Part shown: positions 24,728 to 33,683 of the stretch, one piece after another
How positions within the stretch are numbered: position 1 is the stretch's first letter
Layout of the letters: every line of letters starts with the position of its first letter
From: an uncultured Lachnospiraceae bacterium
GTDB lineage: Bacteria; Bacillota; Clostridia; Lachnospirales; Lachnospiraceae
Assembly: GCA_910585005.1 (NCBI GenBank)
Contig: CAJUCN010000008.1
Span: 1-64,000, forward strand
Length of the DNA: 64,000 nucleotides
Direction of reading: 5' to 3'
Position numbers and translations under genes: made by a program
Notes under the pieces: generated by a model
Told to the model about the DNA's origin: nothing
What the model saw: only the letters and a program-made list of their open reading frames with translations
Databases searched by the model: none

Positions 24728-27258
24728 TGGGAGGGGCGCTTTACAGATTGTGGGCAATGGGCTTTCTGGCAAGTATTTTGATCATCATCGTTTTGGCAGT
24801 GCGCTTTTTGCTGAGAAGATATCCCAGGATCTACAGTTATTGTCTTTGGATCTTGGTGGGGATCAGGCTGCTTTGTCCTGTTTGGGTGGAAAGCCCGTTT
24901 AGTCTTTTGCCGGATCTGTCTGGCCCTTCTCTAAGGCAGGGACAGGCTATGGGAAACACGTCAACTATTTTGGGGGTGCAGGCTGGGGAGACAGAAGGAA
25001 ATACGGACATGGAGAAGGAAGAAGGACAGGATATGGTTTTCGGGGCGGGGCAGCCGGATGGTGCGCTGCCGGAAAGCCAAAGCCCTTCCGGCCAGGAGAG
25101 AGGAGATCAGAAAAATACACTGGCGGCGGGTCCGGGCCTTATTGAACAGGTAAAAAGGCTGTTGGAATCAGGAAAAATCAAAGGATATGGTTTATTTACG
25201 GAAAAAGTGTTTGCAAGAGTAAGCGTCCTGTATTTCATTGGCGCCGCAGTGGTGTTTCTTATGTATTTTATTCAATATCTTTGGATAAGGCACAGGGTTT
25301 GTGCGGCCGTGCGTGAAAAAGGAAACGTGTGGCTTTGCGATAAGATTGGATCGCCATTTGTGATGGGGGTGATCTTTCCAAGGATTTATCTTCCATATAA
25401 GGTCAGTGGAAAAGAAAAAAAGTATGTACTCCGGCACGAGAGAACCCATATCAAACACAAGGATCCTTTGATACGCATGATAGGGACTTTGTGTATCTGC
25501 CTGCACTGGTGGAACCCGCTTGTATGGCTGGCGGTTTACCTAATGAACCAGGATATGGAAATGTTCTGTGATGAGACGGTTCTTCGTCATGCGCCTTTGG
25601 AAGAACGAAAGAGCTATGCACAGACACTTTTGTCTTTTGCGGAAAAGGACAACGGTTTTGGAGCGGGATTGGCATTTGGAGAGTCTCATACGGAGAAACG
25701 GATAAAAAATATTATGAAAAAAAGGAAGCGGAGTTTTTTGGTGGTCTTCCTGGTGGCGGTTTTCGCAATCTTTTGTGTTGCCGCGTTTATGACGGTTCCC
25801 GGAACGAAAACTGGTGATGGGAAGGAAGAGACGGCAGGGGGATTTCCCGAAACGGAATGGGTTCTGCCTAAGGATCCGTCTATGAATGAATCAAGTGAGA
25901 ACGGGGATGCAGTCCCAGGGCAGGGAGAATTATCAGATGCGGACTATGCCTATTTGATGGAGGTTAGTCCGGGGATTCCGAATTTTACCCGGAGAGAAGA
26001 AATGGATCTTGCTTTTTGGGAAAACTATCTTTTTAACACTTATACAAGCGACTTTGAAAGGGAACAGGTAAACAGATATTCAGAACAGTTGGGGGCTGAT
26101 ATTTTGTATATCAGAGTTAGTTTTGAGGAGGCGGACGAGGAGATACGCCAGCTTTTTGGAGAAAATCTCAGCGGATATGGGATAAGCCCGGAAACGCTGG
26201 GGGCAGGGGGAAGCAGTGTGATCTACGAAAATGGCTTTTTGTTTATTGCGGCTTCTGATTCCCCGGCATTTCAGTTTGCGGTGGAAAAGGTTACCACAGC
26301 AGATGTTGTGACACAAGTGTCGCTATTAAAGACGATAGAGGACGGGGAGATGGTTTCCCATGTGCGATTATATCTACTGCCGGCAGAAAATGAGCGTGGA
26401 TTTGTTTTGGACGGAAAAGAGGAGATCGATGCGCCGCCAATCCCGGAAGGGCAGACGCTGGAAGGGCAGTCTTTTGAAGTGGAGATGAATCCTTACGGCA
26501 CAGTTACTTTTGCCGCATATGCGCCGGATGTGAGCGTCAGCCCATATGCAGATGTGACCTTTAAGCTGCTAAAGGATGGGAAGGAGATTTTTGCTTTCCC
26601 TTTGCAGGGAACCGGAGTGAGGGAGGATCAGGCGGTTTTTGACGGGATGGCAGCGGTGGCATTTCCCGATTTAAACGGGGACGGGTATACGGATGTGGTC
26701 ACTTTGGCAAACTACCGGAAAGAAAGCGGATCAATTCCTCCTATGGCACGCATTTTTATTTATCATTCCGGGGGATATTTTTTGGAAGAAACTTACCTGG
26801 AGGATGCATATAATTTCTCTCATGGGGAAAAGACGATTGAGGACGTTGAAGCGTTTGTTTCACGGCATGAAAATCAGGATTATTTCGTGGGAACCTCCAT
26901 TTATGGCAGATGGCATGTCAGAGATTATAAGCTGTCTCAGATCTATGCTTTGGATCAAAGTCAGATTGACAGTCTTGTAGGCGCAAGGCTGGAATATGGA
27001 ATCGCCTCCTTGTGGACAAACGTTGACGGGGCAGGGAGCGTGGTGACGGGATATGAAAGAGAAACGGTTACGTCAGGACAGTTGGAAGAAGATTTTGGGG
27101 TAAGCAGCACTGATTTGGGGATTGTGGAGGAGGAACTGGTTTATTATCAAGTGAGCGCGCAGAAGGATTCCCCGTTTGGGTGTTTCTTTTATCTGCTTGA
27201 CCAGGATCATGCCCTGATCTATTATGAAGGGGTATTTTTTGAGGCGGAGAGGGAGTAG
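24724..27258 (+). CDS. BlaR1/M56-type membrane metalloprotease with large extracellular extension
   Basis: This 844-residue sensor-protease pairs with the BlaI-like repressor. Residues 1-60 form two membrane helices; another follows at about 160-180. A cytoplasmic M56 protease carries the zinc motif HERTH (about residue 238), followed by WWNPLVWLAV and the conserved EMFCDETVLR. A further helix lies near 338-355. The outer part (about 360-844) is not a penicillin-binding domain: it lacks SxxK, is beta-rich and contains DLNGDGYTDV, an FG-GAP/dockerin-like calcium loop. This suggests sensing of something other than beta-lactams. The start ATG overlaps the BlaI stop. Confidence 0.85.
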   Translation: MMGGALYRLWAMGFLASILIIIVLAVRFLLRRYPRIYSYCLWILVGIRLLCPVWVESPFSLLPDLSGPSLRQGQAMGNTSTILGVQAGETEGNTDMEKEEGQDMVFGAGQPDGALPESQSPSGQERGDQKNTLAAGPGLIEQVKRLLESGKIKGYGLFTEKVFARVSVLYFIGAAVVFLMYFIQYLWIRHRVCAAVREKGNVWLCDKIGSPFVMGVIFPRIYLPYKVSGKEKKYVLRHERTHIKHKDPLIRMIGTLCICLHWWNPLVWLAVYLMNQDMEMFCDETVLRHAPLEERKSYAQTLLSFAEKDNGFGAGLAFGESHTEKRIKNIMKKRKRSFLVVFLVAVFAIFCVAAFMTVPGTKTGDGKEETAGGFPETEWVLPKDPSMNESSENGDAVPGQGELSDADYAYLMEVSPGIPNFTRREEMDLAFWENYLFNTYTSDFEREQVNRYSEQLGADILYIRVSFEEADEEIRQLFGENLSGYGISPETLGAGGSSVIYENGFLFIAASDSPAFQFAVEKVTTADVVTQVSLLKTIEDGEMVSHVRLYLLPAENERGFVLDGKEEIDAPPIPEGQTLEGQSFEVEMNPYGTVTFAAYAPDVSVSPYADVTFKLLKDGKEIFAFPLQGTGVREDQAVFDGMAAVAFPDLNGDGYTDVVTLANYRKESGSIPPMARIFIYHSGGYFLEETYLEDAYNFSHGEKTIEDVEAFVSRHENQDYFVGTSIYGRWHVRDYKLSQIYALDQSQIDSLVGARLEYGIASLWTNVDGAGSVVTGYERETVTSGQLEEDFGVSSTDLGIVEEELVYYQVSAQKDSPFGCFFYLLDQDHALIYYEGVFFEAERE

Positions 27259-27320
27259 GTGTATGTCCGCTTTTGTAGGCAGGTTTTTCCTGGCAGGCCG
27301 GAACCTTTTCAGAAAAATAA

Positions 27321-27361
27321 AACCCTGGGCGGAAACTTCCTGCTCCGCCAGGGTTTTTGTT
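27321..27361. terminator. Bidirectional terminator
   Basis: The arms 27321-27333 and 27344-27355 (AACCCTGG-GCGGA with TCCGCCAGGGTT) pair with one bulged G, flanked by A-rich sequence on the left and a T-run on the right. It lies between the end of the plus-strand BlaR-like gene and the end of the minus-strand butyrate kinase gene and can stop both. Confidence 0.85.
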
Positions 27362-27388
27362 TTGAACAACACAAGGATGGACTGGGTA

Positions 27389-28456
27389 TTAGTATTCCAT
27401 TGCCTTCTCTTCCCCGTTCATGACGCGGAGCGCCCCCTGGGTCAGTGCGAGAAGTTCATCCTCTCCGGGATATACGGTGAAGGGCGCGATAAAGCCTGCC
27501 CTTTCTTTTAGGCCGGCAACAACCGCTTTGTCATAAGCAATTCCGCCGGTAACGATGATCTGATCAACTTTTCCGCAAAGGACGCAAGCCATAGAACCGA
27601 TGTCTTTGGCAACCTGCATGATGAAAGCGTCTCTCACTTCAGCCGCTTTTGTATCTCCTTCATTGACCATCTTTTCTACATCGCGCATATCATTGGTTCC
27701 TACATAAGCGTTGAAGCCGCCGTTCCCAACCAGTTTTTTGTACACTTCTTTTTCGCTGTACTGGCCGGAGAAACACATTTTAACCAGTGCGCCGGAAGGA
27801 ACAGCGCCGGCACGTTCCGGCGAAAAAGCGCCGTCGCCGTCAAGGGCGTTAAATACATCGATGACACGGCCCTTTTGGTGCGCGCCTACAGAAACGCCGC
27901 CGCCCATATGTACCACAACCAGATTAAGGGAATCGTAGGGTTTGCCTTGTTCCTTAGCATATCGTTTGGCAACAGCCTTTTGGTTCAACGCGTGGAACAC
28001 GCTGGTGCGGGGAAGTTCCGGAACGCCTGAATATCTGGAAATAGGCATTAATTCATCAACGACAACGGGATCTACAATATAGGAAGGAACGCCGATGGAA
28101 TCAGCGATCTCCCTTGCAAGAATGCCGCCTAAGTTGGAGGCGTGCTGTCCCTGCTTTCCAATCTTTAGATCCTCTAAAAGAGCGTCGCTTACAGCATAGG
28201 TTCCGCCGGGGATGGGCTTTAACATGCCGCCTCTTCCGACAACCACCTGGAGGGATTTGATATCAAAATCTTTCTTGTGAAGGAGATCAAGGATGATCTG
28301 CTTGCGGAAATCTTTTTGGTCTACGATGGAAGCATACTGTGCGATCTCTTCTGTGGAGTGGCGCAATGTTTCTTCAAATAAAAGGGTTTCATCTTCAAAG
28401 ACACCGATCTTGGTGGAAGTGGAACCGGGATTAATGATTAAACTTTTCATAGCCAT
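27389..28456 (-). CDS. buk: Butyrate kinase
   Basis: This enzyme converts butyryl-phosphate and ADP to butyrate and ATP, the last energy-yielding step of the kinase route to butyrate. Its 355 residues carry the ASKHA fold: the phosphate loop LIINPGSTSTKIG, the middle NLVVVHMGGGVSVGAH and the adenosine loop IIVTGGIAYDKAVV. The start at 28456 (MAMKSLII) is chosen because AAAGGTAAG lies just upstream and relatives begin there. It follows ptb by about 42 bases in the same direction. It could also act on branched-chain acyl phosphates. All catalytic segments look intact. Confidence 0.93.
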   Translation of the reverse strand: MAMKSLIINPGSTSTKIGVFEDETLLFEETLRHSTEEIAQYASIVDQKDFRKQIILDLLHKKDFDIKSLQVVVGRGGMLKPIPGGTYAVSDALLEDLKIGKQGQHASNLGGILAREIADSIGVPSYIVDPVVVDELMPISRYSGVPELPRTSVFHALNQKAVAKRYAKEQGKPYDSLNLVVVHMGGGVSVGAHQKGRVIDVFNALDGDGAFSPERAGAVPSGALVKMCFSGQYSEKEVYKKLVGNGGFNAYVGTNDMRDVEKMVNEGDTKAAEVRDAFIMQVAKDIGSMACVLCGKVDQIIVTGGIAYDKAVVAGLKERAGFIAPFTVYPGEDELLALTQGALRVMNGEEKAMEY

Positions 28457-28498
28457 TTTACTTACCTTTCTTGTATGGCGCCCCAGGCGCATGGACAA

Positions 28499-29419
28499 TT
28501 AATTTGAATTTTTGATGCTCTCGGCAATGATAGCGCCAAGGGCAAGGGAATTAACTTTTACTTCCATGGAATCTGAACGGGATGTGAGGATAACAGGAGC
28601 CTTCGTTCCTGTAAGAACATTTCCGTTTACCACATTTGCCGTATGTACCATCGCCTTGTAAACAAGGTTTCCAGCGTGGATATCTGGGAAAAGGAGAATA
28701 TCGGCATCTCCCTGGATCGCCCTGTCGGTGGCGCCTTTATGTTTAGCGGCTTCGGGGTCAATGGCAAGATCAAGGGAAAGTGGACCATCCACGATACATC
28801 CGGGAATCTTCCCTTCCTTGTTCATTTGTGTAAGCTCAGCAGCTTCCACGGTGACAGGCATTTTGGGATTAACAACTTCTACAGCGGCCAGAGGCGCTAC
28901 CTTTGGATTTTCAATGCCGCACGCCTTAGTGATTTCCAAAGTATTATGAATGATATTGACCTTGTCCTCTAAGGTGGGATATGGGATAAATGCAACGTCT
29001 GTCAGGAATAAAAGATGGTCGATGCCTTCTACGTCAAATACGCATACATGTGATAGTGGTTTGCCGGTACGGAGGCCAGCTTCTTTGTCAAGAACGCTTT
29101 TTAAAAAGCCTTTGGTGTCGATCAGGCCTTTCATGTACATATCCGCCTTGCCATCATGTACTAATTTTACAGCGGTTAGGGCAGCTTCCGTAACGTCCTC
29201 AACATGAATAATTTCAAAACCGCTTAAGTCGATATGAAGTTCTGCTGCGATTTCTTTGATTTTTGCTTCGTCGCCCACTAAGATGGCATCAGCAATTTTC
29301 CGTTCTTTTGCAGCCTGAACTGCTTCTAACACTGCTGAGTCCTGAGCGACGGCAACTGCGACTTTCTTTATGCCGCATTCGCCAACTTTGGCAATTAGAT
29401 CTGAGAATGTCTTGCTCAT
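28499..29419 (-). CDS. ptb: Phosphate butyryltransferase
   Basis: This enzyme exchanges CoA of butyryl-CoA for phosphate, feeding butyrate kinase. Its 306 residues belong to the PTA/PTB family: AQDSAVLEAV near the N terminus, GLIDTKGFLKSVLD, and the substrate-binding end (LLFPDIHAGNLVYKAM...TGTKAPVILTSRSDS). The ATG at 29419 is preferred to a longer upstream frame because it follows AAAGGAA and relatives start MSKTF/MxxF. It lies 128 bases after the end of the LacI gene on the same strand and is followed by buk. This is a common gene order in butyrate-forming Clostridia. Confidence 0.92.
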   Translation of the reverse strand: MSKTFSDLIAKVGECGIKKVAVAVAQDSAVLEAVQAAKERKIADAILVGDEAKIKEIAAELHIDLSGFEIIHVEDVTEAALTAVKLVHDGKADMYMKGLIDTKGFLKSVLDKEAGLRTGKPLSHVCVFDVEGIDHLLFLTDVAFIPYPTLEDKVNIIHNTLEITKACGIENPKVAPLAAVEVVNPKMPVTVEAAELTQMNKEGKIPGCIVDGPLSLDLAIDPEAAKHKGATDRAIQGDADILLFPDIHAGNLVYKAMVHTANVVNGNVLTGTKAPVILTSRSDSMEVKVNSLALGAIIAESIKNSN

Positions 29420-29547
29420 TTTCCGATATTCCTTTCTGTGCATTAGTGAAATATTAGTCCCCTGTTTGCACCGCTTGCAGCGGAACATACAGGTACTTTA
29501 CATCGTTAAAATAATAACACTGTTGGCCGCAAATTGCAAGGACTGCA

Positions 29548-30558
29548 TCAGACATAATGGGTTACAGACTGACGTTCTATAATGCTCACATCAATTGTAA
29601 TTTTGTTTTTCTTTAAAGCGCCTGTGGTGATCTTTTCCATAAGCAGCTCTACAGCCGTGTGGGCCTTGGCATCAATGTCCTGGCTTACGGTGGTCAGCTT
29701 GGGCGAACAGTAATTGCAAAAAGGAAGGTTGTCGAAGCCGATGACAGATAATTGGGTGGGAAGTTTCAGCCCGCCAAGACGCGCCCCCTCCATAATGCCT
29801 ATGGCGCCGTAGTCGGAAGTAGTCACGATGGCGCTGATGGGGGTAGTGCCGGAAGCGATGGCCTGGCCTACCTGGATGCCATGGTCATAATCAGGCGGTT
29901 CCTCAAAAACCAGTTCCTCTTTCAGGGGGATGCCGCTTTCGGATAATGCCCGGCAATAGCCGTTGAAACGGGAAGTAAGCAGGAGGTTGTTCTTATAATC
30001 GGCCATAAATGCTATATTGCGGTGGTCAAGGTTGATCAAATATTTGGTGGCAAGGTAGGTGCCCTTTTCGTCGGCGCAGGAGACATTGATCAGATCCTGG
30101 CGGGTATGGTAACTGTCCAGAAAAACAAGAGGTATGTGTATCCGGTCTAAAATCTGGTCAACAATGTTGTCAAAATCCGGCAGAAGAATGATTGCTCCTT
30201 CCGCTGGCCAGTTTTTAAACAGGGAATCCAGCTCATCCAGACTGTAAACAGAACGGATCAGGGCATAATAGCCAAACGTGCGGAGCTGGTGTTCCATAAT
30301 ACCGACCAGGGAACTGATATATGGGGAATAGAAAATATTGGTGGTGTCATCGGATAAGGGAATGATCAGAAAAATAATCTGTGAATTCCCGGTAGATAAA
30401 CTCCTGGCTGATATGTTTGGAGAATAATTATATTTTTGGATAATTTCATTTACCCGCTCTATGGTTTGGCCGGAAACATGTTCAAAACGTTCGTTGATAA
30501 CGTTCGAGACAGTCATTTTGCTGACCCCTGCTTCTTTTGCAATATCTTTTAATGTCAT
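29548..30558 (-). CDS. LacI-family transcriptional regulator
   Basis: This 336-residue sugar-responsive repressor opens with the LacI helix-turn-helix (MTLKDIAKEAGVSKMTVSNVIN) and hinge (NYSPNISARSLSTG), followed by a periplasmic-binding-like effector domain (VIGFDNLPFCNYCSPKLTTVSQD near the end). It is transcribed away from the sugar ABC operon, and a GTTTA-CCGA-TAAAC dyad sits in that operon's promoter, so it very likely represses the transporter until a maltodextrin-type sugar is bound. It may also influence ptb-buk downstream, which lies in the same direction. Confidence 0.92.
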   Translation of the reverse strand: MTLKDIAKEAGVSKMTVSNVINERFEHVSGQTIERVNEIIQKYNYSPNISARSLSTGNSQIIFLIIPLSDDTTNIFYSPYISSLVGIMEHQLRTFGYYALIRSVYSLDELDSLFKNWPAEGAIILLPDFDNIVDQILDRIHIPLVFLDSYHTRQDLINVSCADEKGTYLATKYLINLDHRNIAFMADYKNNLLLTSRFNGYCRALSESGIPLKEELVFEEPPDYDHGIQVGQAIASGTTPISAIVTTSDYGAIGIMEGARLGGLKLPTQLSVIGFDNLPFCNYCSPKLTTVSQDIDAKAHTAVELLMEKITTGALKKNKITIDVSIIERQSVTHYV

Positions 30559-30799
30559 AAGTCCACCCTGCTATCCTGATTTTTGAAATACACCCACTGT
30601 GCCTGTATTTTATTATCTCCCTTTTGCTGAATATATGCAAGAGTTGAGTGGAACAGTCTGGGTAAGTTCGTTGGTTTACTGGTATACTAATAAAATATAT
30701 TAATACAATGAAAAAATCAATATAAAGCAAGAGAAAATGCGTTTTGCACAAATGCAAAAATTGAATATTGTACATAATGACGAAAATAAAAAAGGAAAC

Positions 30800-30851
30800 T
30801 TGACAAAATAAAGGCGCAATGCTACTTTCTAAGTAAGGTTTACCGATAAAC
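30800..30851 (+). promoter_or_regulatory. Promoter with LacI-type operator for sugar ABC operon
   Basis: TTGACA (30800-30805) and TACTTT (30823-30828) are 17 bases apart. Ten bases after the -10 box lies the dyad GTTTA-CCGA-TAAAC (30838-30851), a typical LacI-family operator over the transcription start. The site lies between the divergent lacI-like gene and the binding-protein gene. The rest of the 327-base gap is AT-rich with no other signal recognised. Confidence 0.78.
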
Positions 30852-30885
30852 GCAAAAAGCGATATCAAAAACAGGAGGAATCATT

Positions 30886-32217
30886 ATGAAGATGAAAAGA
30901 GTAACCACATTATTAGTAACAGGAATCCTGGCGCTTTCCCTTATGGCCTGTGGTGGCAAGGCGGAGACCGGGAATGCCGGGGAAGGATCAGGTGAGAGCA
31001 CAGGTTCCGGTTCTGAAGCAGCGGAAGAATCAGGTGAAAGCACAAGTTCCGGTTCTGAAGCAGCGGAAGAAGAAAAGATCACTTGCGATTTGCTTGTATG
31101 GACACCCTCTGAGGATCAATCCCCGGATTATGGGAACTGGATCCAGTCACAGTGCGAAGCATTTGCCAAAGAACATCCGAATTGGGAAATCACATTTTCT
31201 TATGGTGTTGCATCGGAAGCCGAAGTTGCGAAACTGATTGCACAGGATGTGGACGCAGCGGCGGATGTGTTTATGATGTCTAACGACCAGTTGACCGACC
31301 TTCTTCCGGCAAAAGCGGTTGCAAGAATCGGTGGGCAGACAGAGCAGTTTGTAAAGGATAACAATTCAGAGACGATGGTTGAGTCCCTGATTGTGGACGG
31401 CGCTCTTTACGGAGTTCCTTTTACATCCAATACCTGGTTTATGTATTACGATAAGAGTGTATTTTCGGAAGACGACATTAAAAACCTGGATGCTATGCTT
31501 GCGAAGGGAGTGGTTTCTTTCCCGATTACCAATTCATGGTATCTGCCAAGTTTTTACATAGGAAATGGGTGTACCTTCTTTGAGGATGGGCAGAATGCAG
31601 AAGCCGGCATAGATTTTAGCGGTGATAAGGCAGTGGCTGTTACCGACTATCTTGTGGATCTTGTCAGCAATCCTAATTTCCAGGTGGATGTTGACGGTTC
31701 CGGAATTGCCGGGATCCGTGATGGTTCTATTCATGCGATGTTTTCCGGTTCCTGGGATTATGAATCCGTGAAAGAAGCGCTTGGAGATAACTTTGGCGTA
31801 GCCCAGCTTCCCACTTATACATTAAACGGTGAAGAAAAGCAGATGTATTCTTTTGCAGGATCAAAGGCAATTGGCGTAAGCTCCACAACGGAATATCCAC
31901 AGGTTGCAGTTGCGCTTGCACAGTATCTTGGCGGCGCTGAATCACAGAAATCCCATTATGAGAGCAGGAATATCATTCCTTGTAACAATGAGCTGCTTGC
32001 AGATCCGTCTCTGGCTGAGGATATGCTGGTTCAGGCACAAAATAATACCGTAGCCAATACATCCATTATACAGCCGTTTATTGCCCCGATGGCAAATTAT
32101 TGGGTTCCTTCGGATAATTTCGGCAAGTCTTTGCGGAATGGCGAAGTGACACATGACAATGCGGCGGAATCTACAGAGGCATGGAACCATAATATGAACA
32201 CTTCGGTTGTTGAATAA
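30886..32217 (+). CDS. Maltodextrin-type ABC transporter substrate-binding lipoprotein
   Basis: This surface lipoprotein (443 residues) captures a sugar for the permeases encoded next. A lipoprotein signal (MKMKRVTTLL...LSLMACGG, Cys22) is followed by a Ser/Gly/Glu-rich linker made of two 14-residue repeats, then a MalE-like fold (LLVWTPSEDQ, WFMYYDKSVF, GIRDGSIHAMFSGSWDYESV, SKAIGVSS). The start ATG follows AGGAGGAATC. The dedicated LacI operator, the permease pair and the debranching enzyme downstream all point to maltodextrin or related alpha-glucans. A hairpin after the gene probably sets its higher expression than the permeases. Confidence 0.9.
   Translation: MKMKRVTTLLVTGILALSLMACGGKAETGNAGEGSGESTGSGSEAAEESGESTSSGSEAAEEEKITCDLLVWTPSEDQSPDYGNWIQSQCEAFAKEHPNWEITFSYGVASEAEVAKLIAQDVDAAADVFMMSNDQLTDLLPAKAVARIGGQTEQFVKDNNSETMVESLIVDGALYGVPFTSNTWFMYYDKSVFSEDDIKNLDAMLAKGVVSFPITNSWYLPSFYIGNGCTFFEDGQNAEAGIDFSGDKAVAVTDYLVDLVSNPNFQVDVDGSGIAGIRDGSIHAMFSGSWDYESVKEALGDNFGVAQLPTYTLNGEEKQMYSFAGSKAIGVSSTTEYPQVAVALAQYLGGAESQKSHYESRNIIPCNNELLADPSLAEDMLVQAQNNTVANTSIIQPFIAPMANYWVPSDNFGKSLRNGEVTHDNAAESTEAWNHNMNTSVVE
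30988..31071 (+). repeat. 42-base tandem repeat in lipoprotein linker
   Basis: Two adjacent 42-base copies (30988-31029 and 31030-31071) encode the 14-residue unit SGESTxSGSEAAEE. They differ at two bases only, one of them silent. The unit is part of the flexible linker between the lipid anchor and the sugar-binding domain. Near identity shows a recent duplication, and copy number may vary among strains. Confidence 0.92.
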
Positions 32218-32230
32218 TTGTTGTTTGGCG

Positions 32231-32260
32231 AAAAGGCCTGTAGATGCATGCAGGCCTTTC
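32231..32260 (+). terminator. Attenuating hairpin between binding-protein and permease genes
   Basis: The arms AAAGGCCTG (32232-32240) and CAGGCCTTT (32251-32259) pair perfectly around a 10-base loop, followed by CGTT. This is a partial terminator or mRNA-stabilising stem, usual between a binding protein and its permeases. Confidence 0.7.
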
Positions 32261-32306
32261 GTTATAAATAAGCCGTGAGAAAATTGGAAAAGAGGGAGGC
32301 ATCAAC

Positions 32307-33683
32307 GTGGCTGTTAAAGTAAAAAAGCATTTTAATGAATTTCCCACGCCTTATACCGTGACAAATGCGGTAAAAAAGGGTGGGATGACGACAAAGCTTT
32401 CCATGGTTGTTATGGGCGCGGGGAACATAGCCCATAAGCAAATTGCAAAAGGATTAATTTTTTTATGCGCTGAAATATTGTTTCTGTTGTTTATGGCAAT
32501 GTCCGGCATCCATAATCTTGTGATGTTAGTTTCTCTTGGAGAAGCGGAGCAGCAGGAAATCTGGAATGAAGCAAAAGGGATCTATGAATATTCCGCCGGG
32601 GATAACTCCCTTTTGATCTTGCTGTACGGCATAGCGACAATATTTATTGTGCTCTGGTTTGTGTTTTTGTGGCGGGCTTCGCTAAAAAGCGCATACAAAG
32701 CGGAATGCCTGAAACAGGCGGGAAAACATGTAAATTCATTTGTGGAAGATATCAAAGAACTTTTTCACCAGAACCTGCATAAGACGCTGTTGACGCTGCC
32801 GCTTACCGGGATCATTACGTTAAATATCCTGCCGCTGGTTTTTATGATCTCCATGGCGTTTACAAATTACAGCAAGCAAGGGGAGCATTTGATCTTGTTT
32901 GACTGGGTAGGGTTAACCAATTTTACCAAGGTGTTGAATTTTTCGGATGCAATTGGTCAGACATTCTGGTCTGTTCTGGGATGGACTTTGATCTGGGCAG
33001 TATTTGCAACAGGCTTAAACTATATTATGGGAATGATCCTGGCGATCATGATCAACCGGAAGGGAACGCGGTTTAAAAGCTTTTGGAGGTTCTGCTTTAT
33101 CCTTTCCATTGCAGTGCCTATGTTTGTATCTTTGCTGATCATGCGGACTATGCTCCAGCCCTCAGGCGCGGTAAATACGCTGCTTATGAACCTGGGGCTT
33201 ATCACGAAGCCCCTTCCCTTTTTTACCAATGCGACTTGGGCGCGGGTTACGGTTATCGTGATCAATTTATGGGTTGGTATCCCGTATACCATGCTGCAAG
33301 TGACAGGTATTCTCCAGAATATTCCGGAAGAATTGTATGAGGCTGCCAGGGTGGATGGGGCCAATGCTTTTGTGACGTTTTTTAAGATTACGCTGCCGTA
33401 TATGCTGTTTGTGACCACGCCATACCTGATCACCACTTTTACGGGGAATGTTAATAACTTTAATGTTATTTATCTGTTATCCGGCGGTGACCCAACACCG
33501 GTTGGCCTAACGGCAGGAAAAACAGATTTGCTGGTAACCTGGCTGTACAAACTGACAATTGACCAGCAGTATTACAATATAGGTGCGGTTATCGGTATTT
33601 TCACCTTTGTAGTCCTGGCCATTGTTTCCCTGGTTACCTATAGAAACACTGGATCCTATAAAAACGAGGAGGGATTCCAATAA
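32307..33683 (+). CDS. MalF-type sugar ABC permease
   Basis: This 458-residue membrane subunit of the maltodextrin-type importer starts at GTG behind GGGAGG. An N-terminal extension (about 150 residues) with two membrane helices precedes the usual six-helix core, as in many Firmicute MalF proteins. The ATPase-contact EAA loop is EELYEAARVDGANAFVTFFKITLP. It overlaps the next permease gene by one base. No ATPase gene is nearby, so a shared MsmK/MalK-type ATPase elsewhere is presumably used. The substrate inference rests on neighbours. Confidence 0.9.
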   Translation: MAVKVKKHFNEFPTPYTVTNAVKKGGMTTKLSMVVMGAGNIAHKQIAKGLIFLCAEILFLLFMAMSGIHNLVMLVSLGEAEQQEIWNEAKGIYEYSAGDNSLLILLYGIATIFIVLWFVFLWRASLKSAYKAECLKQAGKHVNSFVEDIKELFHQNLHKTLLTLPLTGIITLNILPLVFMISMAFTNYSKQGEHLILFDWVGLTNFTKVLNFSDAIGQTFWSVLGWTLIWAVFATGLNYIMGMILAIMINRKGTRFKSFWRFCFILSIAVPMFVSLLIMRTMLQPSGAVNTLLMNLGLITKPLPFFTNATWARVTVIVINLWVGIPYTMLQVTGILQNIPEELYEAARVDGANAFVTFFKITLPYMLFVTTPYLITTFTGNVNNFNVIYLLSGGDPTPVGLTAGKTDLLVTWLYKLTIDQQYYNIGAVIGIFTFVVLAIVSLVTYRNTGSYKNEEGFQ

